A stretch of 64,000 nt of DNA from Przewalskia tangutica (lineage: Eukaryota > Streptophyta > Magnoliopsida > Solanales > Solanaceae), in assembly GCA_029844215.1 (NCBI GenBank), contig CM056721.1:12722368-12786367 (forward strand), read 5' to 3'. Under the pieces are notes generated by a model. That model saw only the letters and a list, made by a program, of their open reading frames with translations, had not been told where the DNA came from and searched no databases. The translations under genes and the position numbers were made by a program. This document shows, piece after piece, positions 1 to 11,576 of the stretch (positions within the stretch are counted from its first letter, which is position 1; every line of letters begins with the position of its first letter).

Positions 1-1791
1 GATTGGAATGCTATGATTTCAGGGTATTGGAATTGGGGGAATGAAGTTGAAGCGAGGGGTTTGTTTGATTTGATGGATGAGAAGAATGTGGTTTCTTGGA
101 CTGCTATGATTACTGGGTATTCTAGAAAGAAAGATTTGGAGAATGCTAGAAAGTATTTTGATCAAATGCCGGAGAGAAGTGTTGTGTCTTGGAATGCGAT
201 GATGTCGGGGTATGCTCAAAATGGGTGTGCTGAAGAGGTTATAAGGCTGTTTAATGAGATGATGAGTTGTGGGGTTCGCCCAGATGAAACTACATGGGTT
301 ACTGTCATTTCTTCGTGTTCTTCACATGGCGATGCTATCCTTGCCGAGGGGCTTGTCAAGATGATAAATGAGAAAGGTGTTCGCTTGAATTGTTTTACAA
401 AGACTGCACTACTTGACATGTATGCTAAGTGCGGGAACCTTGCTATGGCGAGGAAGATCTTTGATGAATTAGGTACATATAGGAACTTAGTTACATGGAA
501 TGCAATGATCTCGGCATATGCAAGAGTTGGTGATTTGGCTTTTGCAAGAGAGCTCTTTGATACGATGTCTGAGAAGAATGTCATATCTTGGAATTCAATT
601 ATAGCTGGTTATGCTCAAAATGGACAATCAAAAGTAGCTATTGACCTTTTCAAAGATATGATAGCAAAAGATGTTCTGCCAGATGAAGTCACCATGGTTA
701 GTGTGATCTCAGCCTGTGGCCACCTTGGTGCTTTAGAGTTTGGCAATGGGGCAGTGAAGTTCCTGGAAAAGCATCAAATCAAACTGAGCATTTCAGGTTA
801 TAATGCTCTGATTTTCATGTATTCCAAGTGCGGTAATATGAAAGATGCTGAGAAAGTTTTCCAATCGATGGAAGCCAGAGATGTGATTTCTTATAACACA
901 TTGATTACAGGTTTTGCAGCTTATGGCAATGCAATTGAATCTGTTGAATTGTTGTGGAAGATGAAGAAAGAAAATATTGAACCAGATCGAATAACCTATA
1001 TTGGGGTACTAACAGCATGCAGTCATGGTGGACTGCTAGAAGAAGGTCAAAGGATATTTGATTCAATCAAAGATCCAGACTCCGATCACTATGCTTGCAT
1101 GGTTGATTTGTTAGGTAGAAATGGTAAACTAGATGAAGCAAAATGTTTGATTGGAAGTATGGCAATGCGTCCACATGCAGGAGTATATGGTTCCCTTTTA
1201 CATGCTAGTCGAGTTCACAAAAGGATAGACCTTGGAGAGTTTGCTGCTAATAAGCTCTTTGAAATAGAACCAGAAAATTCAGGTAATTATGTTTTGCTTT
1301 CAAACATATATGCCTCAGCAAGAAGATGGGAAGACGTAGACAGGGTGAGAGGGTTGATGACAATTGGAGGAGTAAAGAAGACGACTGGATGGAGTTGGAT
1401 TGAACATGAGGGTAAGATGCACAAGTTTATAGTGGGTGACAGGTCACATGAACGATCAGCAGATATTTATAGGGTGCTCGCTGAGACAGAAAAGAAGATA
1501 AGGCAAGCTGGATACATGGCTGATAAGAGCTGTGTTTTAAAAGATGTCGAAGAAGAAGAGATGGAAGAGATGGTAGGGACCCATAGCGAGAAGTTGGCTG
1601 TTGCTTTTGCACTTCTTGTTACTAAACCACATTATGTCATAAGGGTGGTCAAGAACCTCAGGATATGTAGGGATTGCCACACAGCAATCAAAATCATTTC
1701 AAAGTCGGAGGGGAGAGAGATCATTGTAAGGGATAATAATCGATTCCACTGCTTCAGTGAAGGGCAGTGTTCTTGTAAAGACTATTGGTAG
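1..1791 (+). CDS. PPR protein, PLS-class with E and DYW domains (5' end outside window)
   Basis: Organellar RNA-binding protein of the pentatricopeptide repeat family; DYW members usually act in C-to-U RNA editing of mitochondrial or plastid transcripts. The frame is open from the first base, so the start lies upstream. Repeats of the form VVSWNAMISGY...A..LF..M run through the first ~370 codons in P, L and S lengths. An E-type region follows, with a WSWIE motif preceded by TTG where TPG is usual. The C-terminal DYW domain has the deaminase-like HSE at about residue 524 counted from the first internal ATG (position 13), then CRDC, CSC and the terminal DYW. No stops or frameshifts are seen. 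The gene has no intron here, as is usual for this family. It converges on the Alfin-like gene downstream. The exact editing target cannot be read from sequence. Confidence 0.95.
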   Translation, partial: DWNAMISGYWNWGNEVEARGLFDLMDEKNVVSWTAMITGYSRKKDLENARKYFDQMPERSVVSWNAMMSGYAQNGCAEEVIRLFNEMMSCGVRPDETTWVTVISSCSSHGDAILAEGLVKMINEKGVRLNCFTKTALLDMYAKCGNLAMARKIFDELGTYRNLVTWNAMISAYARVGDLAFARELFDTMSEKNVISWNSIIAGYAQNGQSKVAIDLFKDMIAKDVLPDEVTMVSVISACGHLGALEFGNGAVKFLEKHQIKLSISGYNALIFMYSKCGNMKDAEKVFQSMEARDVISYNTLITGFAAYGNAIESVELLWKMKKENIEPDRITYIGVLTACSHGGLLEEGQRIFDSIKDPDSDHYACMVDLLGRNGKLDEAKCLIGSMAMRPHAGVYGSLLHASRVHKRIDLGEFAANKLFEIEPENSGNYVLLSNIYASARRWEDVDRVRGLMTIGGVKKTTGWSWIEHEGKMHKFIVGDRSHERSADIYRVLAETEKKIRQAGYMADKSCVLKDVEEEEMEEMVGTHSEKLAVAFALLVTKPHYVIRVVKNLRICRDCHTAIKIISKSEGREIIVRDNNRFHCFSEGQCSCKDYW

Positions 1792-2442
1792 TCACGCCTT
1801 ACTATACCAAACCACACTGATATGTGATTTGTTCTCAGATCAGCAATATTGACTAGGTTACAAAAAATAATCAGGCATGTTAGGCTATGGCAATTTGTTG
1901 GATCTTTCCAGTATGGTCAAAGTTAAGGCTTTAAAGACTGCTGATGACAGCTCTGTTCAGCTGGTTAGTTTCTTCCAGCACCAATATTTATGTTGCAGAT
2001 AGAAATACACTTGAACATTATAGTTGGACGTAGAGAAATGGTTCAGGGAAAGGTTGTTGCTTGATCTGATTGTAGTATTATGAATGGGAAGATTGTTGGA
2101 TGATTTTTGTTCCACCAGCAATTGAACTCGTTTCAATTTCACATATTAATCGCAAAGGTTTCTGGATTTTCATGCTACCGCAGTGTAGTATTTAGATATG
2201 CCACTAAAGTAAAAGAAAAAGATGAAAAATGGATCGTCAAACACAAGAGATAACAGGCACACAGTTTAATTAATCTAAAACACAATCCAAAAGCAAAGAT
2301 AACATAAAGCAAATGTTTATGAAATGGACATCCGATCTGCAAACATTTAACTTTGACACAGATGATATTAGATAACTGAGCTAAAGGTCCTAGACTTTCC
2401 AACATCACCACTTGATTGATGCTGCCCTTAAATTACCACAAA
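1792..2442. other. Convergent intergenic spacer with 3' UTRs
   Basis: About 650 bases between the stop of the PPR gene (+) and the stop of the Alfin-like gene (-). It is AT-rich, with no coding signal and no recognisable element. It presumably holds both 3' UTRs and polyadenylation sites. Confidence 0.6.
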
Positions 2443-5400
2443 TTAAACTCTAGCTCTCTTGCTACCGCAACTAGGACACTTGTACTGCTTGATATGCTCA
2501 GCTTTTGCGGGAGTAATCTTCACACATTTGCCATGGAACCATCTCTCACAAATATCACAGCAAATCCAGAATTCATCTTGGCCATAATTATCACCACAAG
2601 CTCCGCAGAGAGTTGCTCCTTGTTCTTCTTCTTCTTCTCCTTCTCCTTCTCCTTCTCCTTCTCCTTCTTCCTCCTCCCCACTTTCATCCTCCATTTTAGG
2701 TGGAGACACCTTCACTGCCTTGGGCTGGGACTCTGGATGTCGAGACTGCACATCAAAGATGACAGCAGAAAATATATGTTCAAATAAAATGAAAAAATAA
2801 AACCGTAATTATATATGTTAGGTCTTGTATATGAGAACCTTTCCACTTGATTTGCTTTTGCTGCTATTGTTGTGAGCAGCATCACGCGCCTGCTTAGCAG
2901 CTCCAGTTACAACCTCAAACACTGTAGGGAGATCATTTATCATTTGGAAAAGCCTCTTCCTGTATACATGATATCCGAAGTAAAGCAATTATCCTCTCTA
3001 AATTAATCTTAGTCAACCATTTAACCTATGGAAACCACATTTATGAGATTGGACTAGCTAGGCAAACAATCCAGACACTACACAAATAAAAGCCAAATTT
3101 AAATTAACATTTCTGGACATAGTATACATGATTATGGAATCCCATGCAACCAGTTTCCCAGTATAAAATTCAGCTTATAACGATTTCAGTAATAGTTTCA
3201 TGTCCAGACGATTACAGTCCCAACAAAAGGCAACTTGGTTGAAGGTGGACTCCCATATTGCCAAAAAATCTAACATATACCAATTCCTCATTCTAGCGTT
3301 CTATCTTACTAATACTACTTGCAGCCAAGACTTATACTTTGGAGTTTTACTGTTTTAAACTCAATCTATTTGCACCTTCTTTGGTGTTTTGTGATTAAAG
3401 TATATCCTCGGAATGAAAAAAATGTTTTAAACTCAACACCATCAATCAACCACTATGATGAATTCTAAATACTGAATCTTGGAGAGAGCAAAGCGGATAC
3501 AGTGAACCAAACCGAACTTGTTTGGGATCAGGCCTAATTGATTGACTGTTGGGTCAACATACCTCAATGAAAGGCAGCAAACAGGTCAAACACTGTGTGG
3601 TAAGCAAGGGGACAACGAAAGGAATACATATTCCACTTTCTTCAACAGAGATTAAAGGGGGGAAAAAGGGAGCTCCTGTCTGGGTTAGAAAGAACAATTC
3701 CTAAAAATGAAGAGTTTCATAACATGATTGTTGACTAAATTTCTTCTGTGATTTTTCATGGAACAATGATACCTCACCTTAAAAAAAGGGCAGTCCGGTG
3801 CGCAAAAAAAAGGACAGCAACCACAGAAGCTTATCTCCTAGAATCGATCAATGGAGCACACAAGTTCTGGATGCACTAAATGCTTGGGGAGGTGAGTTTA
3901 AGCAGCATGGGGGGAACTAGTATAAGAAAGAAGTAGCTCAACTTATGCCACTACATCCACCCATGAAAAGATTAAGAGAGATACGAGCAAAATCTAAGAC
4001 AGAGTTTACAAGGGAGGTCGGAAAATCCACACAGAATTTAATAGGAGGGCAGCATATCGCACAACACTTATTTACATTTGCCAAAAGGTAGCCCCAGCCC
4101 CCAAATGTCTTCCATCAAACAGGAAAAACATACACATTCAAATGAAATACAACAGATAGGAACAACTTTGTAAGACTATTAAAAAAGATAAAGGTGAAAT
4201 CTAAAGGTAACAAATGCTATCTTACCTTTCACTCTTGCCAAACCCAAACCGTGCACCAAAGTAGAATGCAACAGAAAGCAACCATGAATCGCTGTGAACA
4301 GCAACAAGTGATAACCAGTCTTTCTCTTGCATTCCATCACGTGCAAAATTTATGCCTAATCCTGGCTCCGGAAGTTCTGGAGGCACCTCCTCCACAGGGA
4401 GGTTTACTTCCCATGTTTCATTAGGAAGCCCATAGAGACACAAGTTCTCCTTTTCTGAAAGTAAATACATGGTTAAATTCAGAAATGTTATAAACACTTC
4501 ATAAATGATCTGCATAAGTGGTCTAAAGAAATCACAATTGAACAAAATCCAATGAAGGAAACAACCCAACAAGCCTCAAAACAAGGAAAAAGAGAGGGAG
4601 TTTGTGAGGTGCAGAGGAGAGGGATGATGCAACATCACAAAAGAGAAATCTATTATCCTTACAACGTCCAGGTCGGAATAAAAAATCCACAAAATCCTCA
4701 AATAACTATGTGATCATTAAGAGATATATACACTGTCATAAAGACTGATACAACAGTTTGATATAGAGGAGTAGTCTATCGATATACATAGTCATAGAGG
4801 TCATAGTCAGCAGTTCCACAAATGGGAATAAAATAAATAACAGCAATAATAATGAATCTAAACCAGTTCTTCAAATAGGTTCTTTAAAGAGACTATAGGA
4901 TAAATATAAACAAGTTAGACACTGCATAAATGAAAGGAGTCAAATGGTCAGGATAAAGCTAGGGTATGTTTCACTATTATATGAAGTATACTTCAAAAAC
5001 AACTCATGAATGCTGGTACAAAAAAGCACCTCTAAAACTCCAAATGCAAAATAAGGATTTCCAAATTGTTTTTTCACAGACCAGAAATAACAGAACTCCC
5101 ATCTCATGAAAAAGAGAAATTCTTATGTTTGCTGGTCTGTGACAATATAGTATCCTCCCACATTGACCACAGACTTCAAACCAGTTTAACTAAACTGCCT
5201 CCAGACACCTCAAGTATACACCAAATGCATCTACATTTAAAGAGGTCATGAAAACATTAAAGTGCTTTCAACACTGCATTCATATGCTCTTTTACCCATT
5301 ATAAACACGATTTATGATGGTTGGAGACACTGCACCACTTTGATAGAGAAATGATGATCACTGCTACATAAAAGAAGTTTTACATATCTTCTTCCACAAA

Positions 5401-6451
5401 AATTGATACGCAGCCATCATGATTACGATGAAAACACTTCTGATATTGAGACTATCGCTAAATGACCTAAAATTTGAAGTACTGATCTCATTTTTGCAAC
5501 TCATATTCTGGAATGCAGTTTGAGATCATGATAATTCTGTTATAAATGCGGAAGAATTACTTTTTCAACTGAAACGACGATTAACTACTTAATAAAGATA
5601 TGATCTTTCAATTCTTGCATAACAGCCAAAGAAGAACATCAAATGGCAAAATGATGAAAACAGTCAGAAGGCTCTAACCATGTGTTTTAGGCCACTCCAC
5701 GGAACGACAACATTGAAATTATAAAACTGACACAAAACAGGACAAGAAGCAAATTATATAATTCTGAAATATTAACAGTCACAAAGTCCTAATCAAGTAA
5801 CTTAATCACTCTACCGCATTGACAATGAAATTCCAAAATAAAGTAGACCATGAACAACGGATTTTTTAAAAAGGAATATAAAGCAAACAGTTTTTTTCAC
5901 CTTATTTGAAAATCGGCATTTGGCCATGCAAATTCCAAAAACAACTTGAAGTTGTATTTGGAATTTGGAAAAAACCTAAAAACTTGTTTTCACTTTTGGT
6001 ACATTCAAACAACTAATTCTTCTTCGCAAAAAAAAACTATAACCAAACACAACTCCATCTTCAACTCCAACTTAAAAAATTCCTAATAAAGTGAAAAATA
6101 TTTGGGTTTTATCGCCAAACGACTACTTCGAAATACACCTCAAGCTCAGTACCACAGAAGAACCAAGTGTGCAAATATTGATGGACAACAACAATCCAAT
6201 AAAAAACTGAGAAACATAAAACTCACCAGGATCACACTGCTGATAAAACTTCTCAACATCTGCAATAGTTTTCAAAAACCAACAAAATTCAACAACACCC
6301 ACAAAATGATTATACTCAAAAACCCATAAAAGTGCATGAAAAAAAGGAAACGAATTTACAAACCTGCAGTAAGTGCTTTAATTAAACCAGCTCTACGACC
6401 TTTGAAATCGTTGAATACTTCTTCTACAGTCCTAGGTACCGTATTTTCCAT
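2443..6451 (-). CDS. AL: Alfin1-like PHD-finger protein, five exons
   Basis: Nuclear chromatin reader: Alfin-like proteins bind H3K4me3 through a C-terminal PHD finger and act in transcriptional control of stress and development. Exons on the minus strand, all GT-AG and in phase: 6364-6451, 6227-6259, 4226-4454, 2839-2959, 2443-2745, giving 257 residues, the usual family size. The start is MENTVPRTVEEVF. The N-terminal Alfin domain includes FYQQCDPEKENLCLYGLP, DWLSLVAVHSDSWLL and GARFGFGKSERKRLF. A linker rich in S, K and E follows, then an acidic run of alternating G and E, then the PHD finger with C4HC3 spacing (CGACG...CCDIC..WFHGKC...CPSC). Intron 3 (2960-4225) and intron 2 (4455-6226) are long and contain repeat fragments. 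No defect is seen; it looks functional. Confidence 0.93.
2626..2684. repeat. CTT/CTTCTC microsatellite inside the Alfin-like coding exon
   Basis: A pyrimidine tract of TTC and TCCTTC units. On the minus strand it is read as alternating Glu-Gly codons in the acidic linker just upstream of the PHD finger. Being made of 3- and 6-base units, length changes would stay in frame. Confidence 0.85.
3511..3551 (+). repeat. Fragment resembling a SINE 3' end
   Basis: Short stretch in the longer AL intron reading like the conserved 3' end of Solanaceae TS/Au SINEs (aacttgtttggga..., a gcgtag-like core, then a TTG-rich tail), diverged. Only the 3' end is recognisable. Comparison is from memory of the families. 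Confidence 0.35.
5909..6125. mobile_element. Candidate MITE in the Alfin-like intron 2
   Basis: The ends read TCGGCATTTGGCCATGC and, on the opposite strand at the right, AGTCGTTTGGCGAT, sharing a TTTGGC-AT core. The interior is AT-rich and non-coding, with the internal inverted words common in Solanaceae 'GTTTGGCCA' MITEs. No clean target duplication was found, so the edges are approximate. Confidence 0.4.
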
Positions 6452-6754
6452 ATTATCCTTGTCTACAAGCAATTTCTAACAACCCCACAACTAAAAAATC
6501 AAGAAATTAGGGTTTTGTTCAAGAACTAGGGTTTCCTCTTCATGCTGCCCAAATTTTAAAATTAACTTGCTATGTGCAGTGAATATGAAGATTCATAAAA
6601 TAAAAAATAAAAAAGATTATTTTTTTAAGAGAAATAATTGGGGGAAATTGTAAGAAACGGATAGAGAGATAATGAGAGGAAACAGCGGGAAGAGAAAAGG
6701 GAAAGTGGGTTTTAGGAGTTGCCTTTATTTTCATTTTTTGGAAAATAATAGGAC

Positions 6755-6880
6755 GTGTTTGGCCAAGCTTTTACAATATATTTTTTGGGTCAAACACAAA
6801 TATTTTTTGGGTCAAACACATAGTTGAAATATTTTTTTTAAAATGAAAAACATCAATTTAGTGTTTCTCCAAACATTTTT
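6755..6880. repeat. Short AT-rich repeat with 'TTTGGGTCAAACACA' duplications
   Basis: The word ttttttgggtcaaacaca occurs twice in close succession, flanked by gtgtttggcca. It looks like the decayed end of a MITE of the 'GTTTGG' type lying upstream of the Alfin-like gene. Confidence 0.35.
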
Positions 6881-6889
6881 AATTTTATT

Positions 6890-7265
6890 TTTGAATAAAA
6901 TTGTTGATCTGACTTTTTTCAATTTGGTTTAATTATTCATTTTTTTAAAATTCAATTAGGTTTAATTATTTGCTGCGTTTTTTATAACTAGTTGATATGT
7001 TAATTTTAATAGACTTATTTCAATTGGGTTTAATTATTCACTTTTTTTATTCAATTGGGTTTAATTATTTACTGGATTTTTTATAATCAGTTGATATGTT
7101 ATCTGGTTTTTTCCCATAATTTTGTTTATAGACTTAATTCAACTGAATTTTATTATTCACTGGATTTTCAATAAGTAGTTGATATGTTATCTGTTTTAAA
7201 ATGCTTAATTCAATTGAGTTTAATTCTTTATGGAGGTTTTGATAACTACTCGATATGCTTTCTGT
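6890..7265. repeat. Degenerate tandem repeat array, AT-rich
   Basis: Phrases such as caattgggtttaattattcac, followed by a ggattttttataa-type word and agttgatatgttatctg, recur four to five times with variation and uneven spacing of roughly 55-120 bases. No coding signal. It forms part of the long spacer upstream of the Alfin-like gene. Confidence 0.6.
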
Positions 7266-7280
7266 TCTTTTTTTTAAAAA

Positions 7281-7310
7281 AGGTTTGGGACTGAGGCGTA
7301 ACTGTTAAAA
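7281..7310 (+). repeat. SINE 3'-end fragment (TS/Au-like)
   Basis: Short match in style to the conserved ggtttgggactgaggcgtaa 3' end of TS/Au SINEs. The tRNA-derived head is not visible. Confidence 0.35.
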
Positions 7311-8960
7311 ACAGATTATAGCAGTATTAAAAACATATTTTCTCTTTGCCATATATATATACATCTTTGTCAAAAATACTAACCATGTATGTAGTTTATA
7401 TGAGTTTATTTTCGCCACAGCATTGCCACTTCTTTAATGAGTCGCGGGTCGTAATGATATTTCTATATTCTATTTTATTAGTTGTGTTATGATGTAATAT
7501 ATTCAACTTTTGGACGTATTGAGTTATTGACTATCATATTGTCATTACATTTCTTTTGTACAATATAATATTATTTTTTGATTAAATGTTGCAATTAAAT
7601 AATTTTATTAAAATTATTAAATTGTAAAGATATACTAATTTTAAGAAATATAGGATAGAAAAGAATATTTTAAAAAGTTTTAAATTTATTAAAAAGAATA
7701 TTCTAATTTCTTTGCATAAATGTGGACCAAACAGAATTGTTTCTGTTTCTCAAAAGTAATTCTATAATTATAGGCCAAACACCCTAGATTCTCTATAAAT
7801 AGTTTTTGCAAAACTACTTCTAATAAACAGAAACTGTTTTTAAAAAACTTGGTCAAACAGACCCTAACTACTTGGGGGTTTTCGTTTCTTTTTTAAAAAA
7901 ATGTGGGAGAGATAGATATCTGATGTGCAATATCTTTTAATATGAGAGAACAAGGTCGCGGGATTTCTAATAGGAGACAACAAATTGAGTATAGATACAT
8001 TTGTTAACATAGAAATAAGGTGAGTAGTTTTCTTAATTTTGTACTAGTGCTTACATTTTTTGACAAATCAAGCTTAGACTAAATTCTTCTAGACTCCCCT
8101 GCTCCTCCATTGATTTTAAACTTGCTCTATTGGCCTGAATTCACATATATGTTAGCTAGAAGAACACTATAGATGTTGGCTTTTCGAATGATGTTCGTGC
8201 TTGCTTGTTGAACTGATTTGGCCAAAGTAATTACTCCAACTTGTCCATTTTCCCATCTATCCATGCCTTATTCACTATTTCTTGTTGATCCAACTCACGT
8301 ACTACAGCTATCTACTAATTAACTAGGAAGAGCTAAATTGTGGCTTTATTAGTATTAATGAACAAAGGAATGAGTAATTGGAGGCACAAAGGTTTGCGTG
8401 TTAGATTCTTAGAATTACTTTGGTATCGCTTCTTGAAATTCTTAGTTTTATGAAGCTGGAAGGGTCACTATAGCTTTAGTTTCCTCTCTAGAACAACAAC
8501 TTCACAGAACCATAGCATTGGCTTAGCTTTAAGATCCCATTATAATGACATTGAATTGAAACATTTAAAAGCATTCTGAAGTTGATTCATGACATATCTA
8601 GCTGACTCAGATTACTTGAATGATCAGTATTCTGCAGTACTAGTACCGAGAATGCTCTCCAAAGTTCTGTTTTTGTCACTACAACTTGGATTTGGTTTAA
8701 AAGACTCACTATTAAATGGCATAGCCGACTCCAACTTATTTGGCTTGACGCATAGTCATTGCTGTTGAACAGTTGATACTCATTTGATATTACTTTTGAT
8801 GTGTAATGAGCTTAAGTTGGAAGAAGTATAGATGTATTTCAGGTGGAAAGTTATTCTTTTCCCCTTCGATCCGCTTAATTCTGCCCAAATTTTGACTTTG
8901 TTTCAGGGGTTATAACATGCTCTAAGATTCTCATCAAGTAGTTTGATCAATATTGGTAGT
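7311..8960. other. AT-rich intergenic spacer
   Basis: No gene model with codon-like structure or family resemblance could be supported on either strand. Around 7735-7865 there is a small candidate MITE (ccaaacagaa... paired with ...ggtcaaacag). At 8725-8768 there is a degenerate TS/Au SINE 3' end. Otherwise I see nothing. Confidence 0.5.
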
Positions 8961-9321
8961 GTTAAGAGTCTCACATCGAATATGGAATGGGAACATGAAC
9001 TCCTTATATGGACTTGGATAATCTTCACCCTACAAGCTAGCTTTTGAGGTTGAGTTAGGCTCAAGCCTTTACATGTTTTTCCGATGTGGGACTCTTAATA
9101 CTCCCCCGCACACTCAGATCTCGTTAACTGGAGCGTGAACAATATAATTTGGGGGCCCAATATCGGTGAACAAAGAATTTGAACGGGTCTGTGACTCTGA
9201 TACCATGTAAAGAATGGTTTTTTGGGCTTAACTCAACCCCAAAAGTTAACGAGTGAGGATTGTCCAAGTCCATATAAGGAGTCCATGTTCTCATTCCATT
9301 TCCGGTGTGTTACTCTTAACA
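8961..9321. mobile_element. Foldback/MITE-like element with ~60-base inverted arms
   Basis: The left arm 8961-9024 begins gttaagagtctcacatcg; its reverse complement forms the right arm 9257-9320 (ends ttactcttaac) with a handful of mismatches. A third inverted copy of the end word (cgatgtgggactcttaa) lies at 9082-9097. The direct repeat GGTAGT flanks both sides (8955-8960 and 9322-9327), a likely target-site duplication. No coding capacity. It could be a TRIM derivative, since the 'cccacatcgg' word is frequent in plant TRIM LTRs; family not assigned. Confidence 0.7.
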
Positions 9322-9485
9322 GGTAGTGATTAGTGAACAACAATTTCAGTATAAAATCATTTCCGATGATTTTGTCATGTCTTTCAAATCCCTTAATGTT
9401 TCATCTGGAGGGGAAGTTCTGGATCTTTTTAGCCCAAGATTTGCAAGATGAGTTTGCTTATACTATAACATCAGATGTTGATGAT

Positions 9486-9680
9486 GTTAAAGCGCGTGAC
9501 CATCTCATCTAATAGTTTAAGTTGTTAGAGAGAGCACGCTTTAATAATTTAATTATATTCGCAACACACCTCTCATGTGCGGGTCTGCTCCGATACCATG
9601 TTAAAGTGTGTGACTATCTCATCTAAAAACTTAAGTTGTTAGAAAGAGCACGCTCTTTCTATTTAATTATACTCTCAACG
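9486..9680. repeat. Two-copy tandem duplication, 114-base period
   Basis: Copy 1 starts at 9486 and copy 2 at 9600. Both contain gtgaccatctcatcta, then taagttgttagaaagagcacgc and tttaattatactc with small differences. Non-coding. It may be a fragment of an unrecognised repeat family. Confidence 0.6.
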
Positions 9681-9837
9681 GATGTGTACGACGTAGGGTT
9701 TTTTAACATTAAATCTGCCACTGCTAGCAGTGCTGATGCCTGATGGGCAGAAAGATAAATGTCCTGCTAAAAGGTTGGTTAATTTATTATGATTTATGTT
9801 AAGAAGCTCCCATAGTTGTGATTGTATGATGTCTTAG

Positions 9838-10418
9838 TAGGCGTTTGGACATACATGTGATTTCATCCTGAGATGAAATCTCAAATTATCCAAAAAGGCA
9901 TGATTTGAAATTTCAAATCACGATTTCAAAATTTTAAAATGTAAAAGTTGACTCATAAGTTTATATTTTGTAAAAAATAGATTCATAAGTTGGTAGATAT
10001 ATTTACCAATCATGTTTACCAACCATTTATATCAAATATTAAAAGATCTACAAGTTGGTAGTATATTTATAACAAATTACTCTTACCAACTATGTGATAG
10101 GATTATATTAAAAAGTAGTTACACTACAACTCATGTTCAATTTTCCATTTTATTGAACTAAAGTTTGATCGATCGATGTTTATTTTTTAGAAAGTTTCTA
10201 GTAGTGTATTAATTTTGTATGAATTATGACTTGCTCATTTGGTAAGATTGTGTAAGAATTGGAAAAATTTGATAGTTTTCATAACTTGTAGTGTTTTTAT
10301 GTCTATAAGAAAAAAATACAACTTAAGAAATCTCTCAATCGCATGACCAAACAAAACTTCAACTTTTAATCATCATGATTTCATCTCATGATTTCAAATC
10401 ATGTCCAAACGGCTCCCT
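9838..10418. mobile_element. MITE with GGCGTTTGGACAT terminal inverted repeats
   Basis: The left end (ggcgtttggacatacatg, then gatttcatc) is mirrored at the right end (gatttcatctcatgatttc, then atgtccaaacggctccc). The arms contain repeated 'gatttcaaatcatg' words that fold on themselves. Interior AT-rich, non-coding. It resembles the abundant Solanaceae 'GTTTGGACA' MITEs; superfamily left open because no unambiguous target duplication is seen. Confidence 0.65.
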
Positions 10419-10828
10419 AATGTAGGGAAATCTGCATAACTGAACTTGTAGCAGCAAGGAGATTCCAATTTCACCGTTCAAAGACACAGCTTATCATTTT
10501 TAGTGCAATGGAACATTCTGCTTGATATGTGTCTGGTAAACTAGTATCTGATTTTGTTGGCTTAAAAGCAGAAACTTCTTCTATTTCTGCTTTTGGTAAA
10601 GTGCCGAAGTGACTAGAAAAGGTGCTGGCAAGATCTCAAGTAGCACTCTATTCTTGTTGGTCTTTGTACATAATTCAAATCTGTTATTTGTGTACCTAGT
10701 TTTGCTGCTAACACTTGAGTTAGATTATATCCAGAAGTAGTTGTTATTTTGGTGTAATCACATGACCCTATAATTGATAATCTTATCATGAATGAATATC
10801 TGCAGTTTTTCGCATATTGGATGATAAA

Positions 10829-11010
10829 AATCTAACTAAAGTTCGACTTATTAGACAAGAATCTAACTAAAGTTCGACTTATTAGACAAGAATCTAACTA
10901 AAGTTCGACTTATTAGACAAGAATCTAACTAAAGTTCGACTTATTAGACAAGAATCTAACTAAAGTTCGACTTATTAGACAAGAATCTAACTAAAGTTCG
11001 ACTTATTAGT
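10829..11010. repeat. 31-base minisatellite, six near-identical units
   Basis: Unit aatctaactaaagttcgact + tattagacaag starts at 10829, 10860, 10891, 10922, 10953 and 10984. The last unit ends as tattag. The units are essentially identical, so the array expanded recently. Non-coding; no promoter or gene is attached to it. Confidence 0.95.
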
Positions 11011-11477
11011 TATCAGCTCGTGTTGCTAAGCTTGAAATCTAAATATAACTCTCTGTATATATCTTATTGTGACTATAGAGGGCTAACAACGTATGGATTT
11101 GGATGTTGGGAGAGGGTTGAGGGAACAATACATCTGAATCAAGACTATTGTGGTGAGTGAAAAGTCTGAGCACTTGATGATGGTGATGGTTCTCAAGTTT
11201 TGCCAAAATTTGAACTTTTTTACATTCCACTAGTTGAAGGCTGAAGCCATCATTGTATTAGTTAACACTGCATATGACAGCTTTCTACAAAGTTGTTTCT
11301 GCACATTATGAATGAACTTTGGCCACAACTCAGATGCCCCTGACTATGCATTCAGTAAAATTTACACATGCAAGTATGTGTTCAAATATGTATTGTTATT
11401 AAATTAATCTGTAGAAGTTCTATAATAGAACTGTTAAATATTGAGGTTTAAAAGTACTCTCCTATTCTTTTTGTTCT

Positions 11478-11576
11478 TGTTGAAGATATCAACAGTATAC
11501 ATGTGTGATAATGTATACTGTCTCTTATTCAATTTTGTAGTTTTACTACTTAGATTTTAGTTCTAGAATTATAACA
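11478..11576 (+). repeat. Copia-1 5' LTR, internally deleted (99 bases)
   Basis: Matches the 3' LTR at both ends but lacks ~208 internal bases. The join is at a TTCT shared by both sides of the missing segment, the signature of deletion between short direct repeats. The deletion removes the region corresponding to the promoter and start of transcription. Confidence 0.9.

Noticed and set aside
2416..2787. Plus-strand 123-codon frame with a phenylalanine run
   Set aside because: Antisense shadow of the last Alfin-like exon; the F run is the complement of the Glu/Gly tract.
10829..11010. CRISPR array (six 31-base repeats)
   Set aside because: Repeats are contiguous with no spacers, and the host is a plant nuclear genome.
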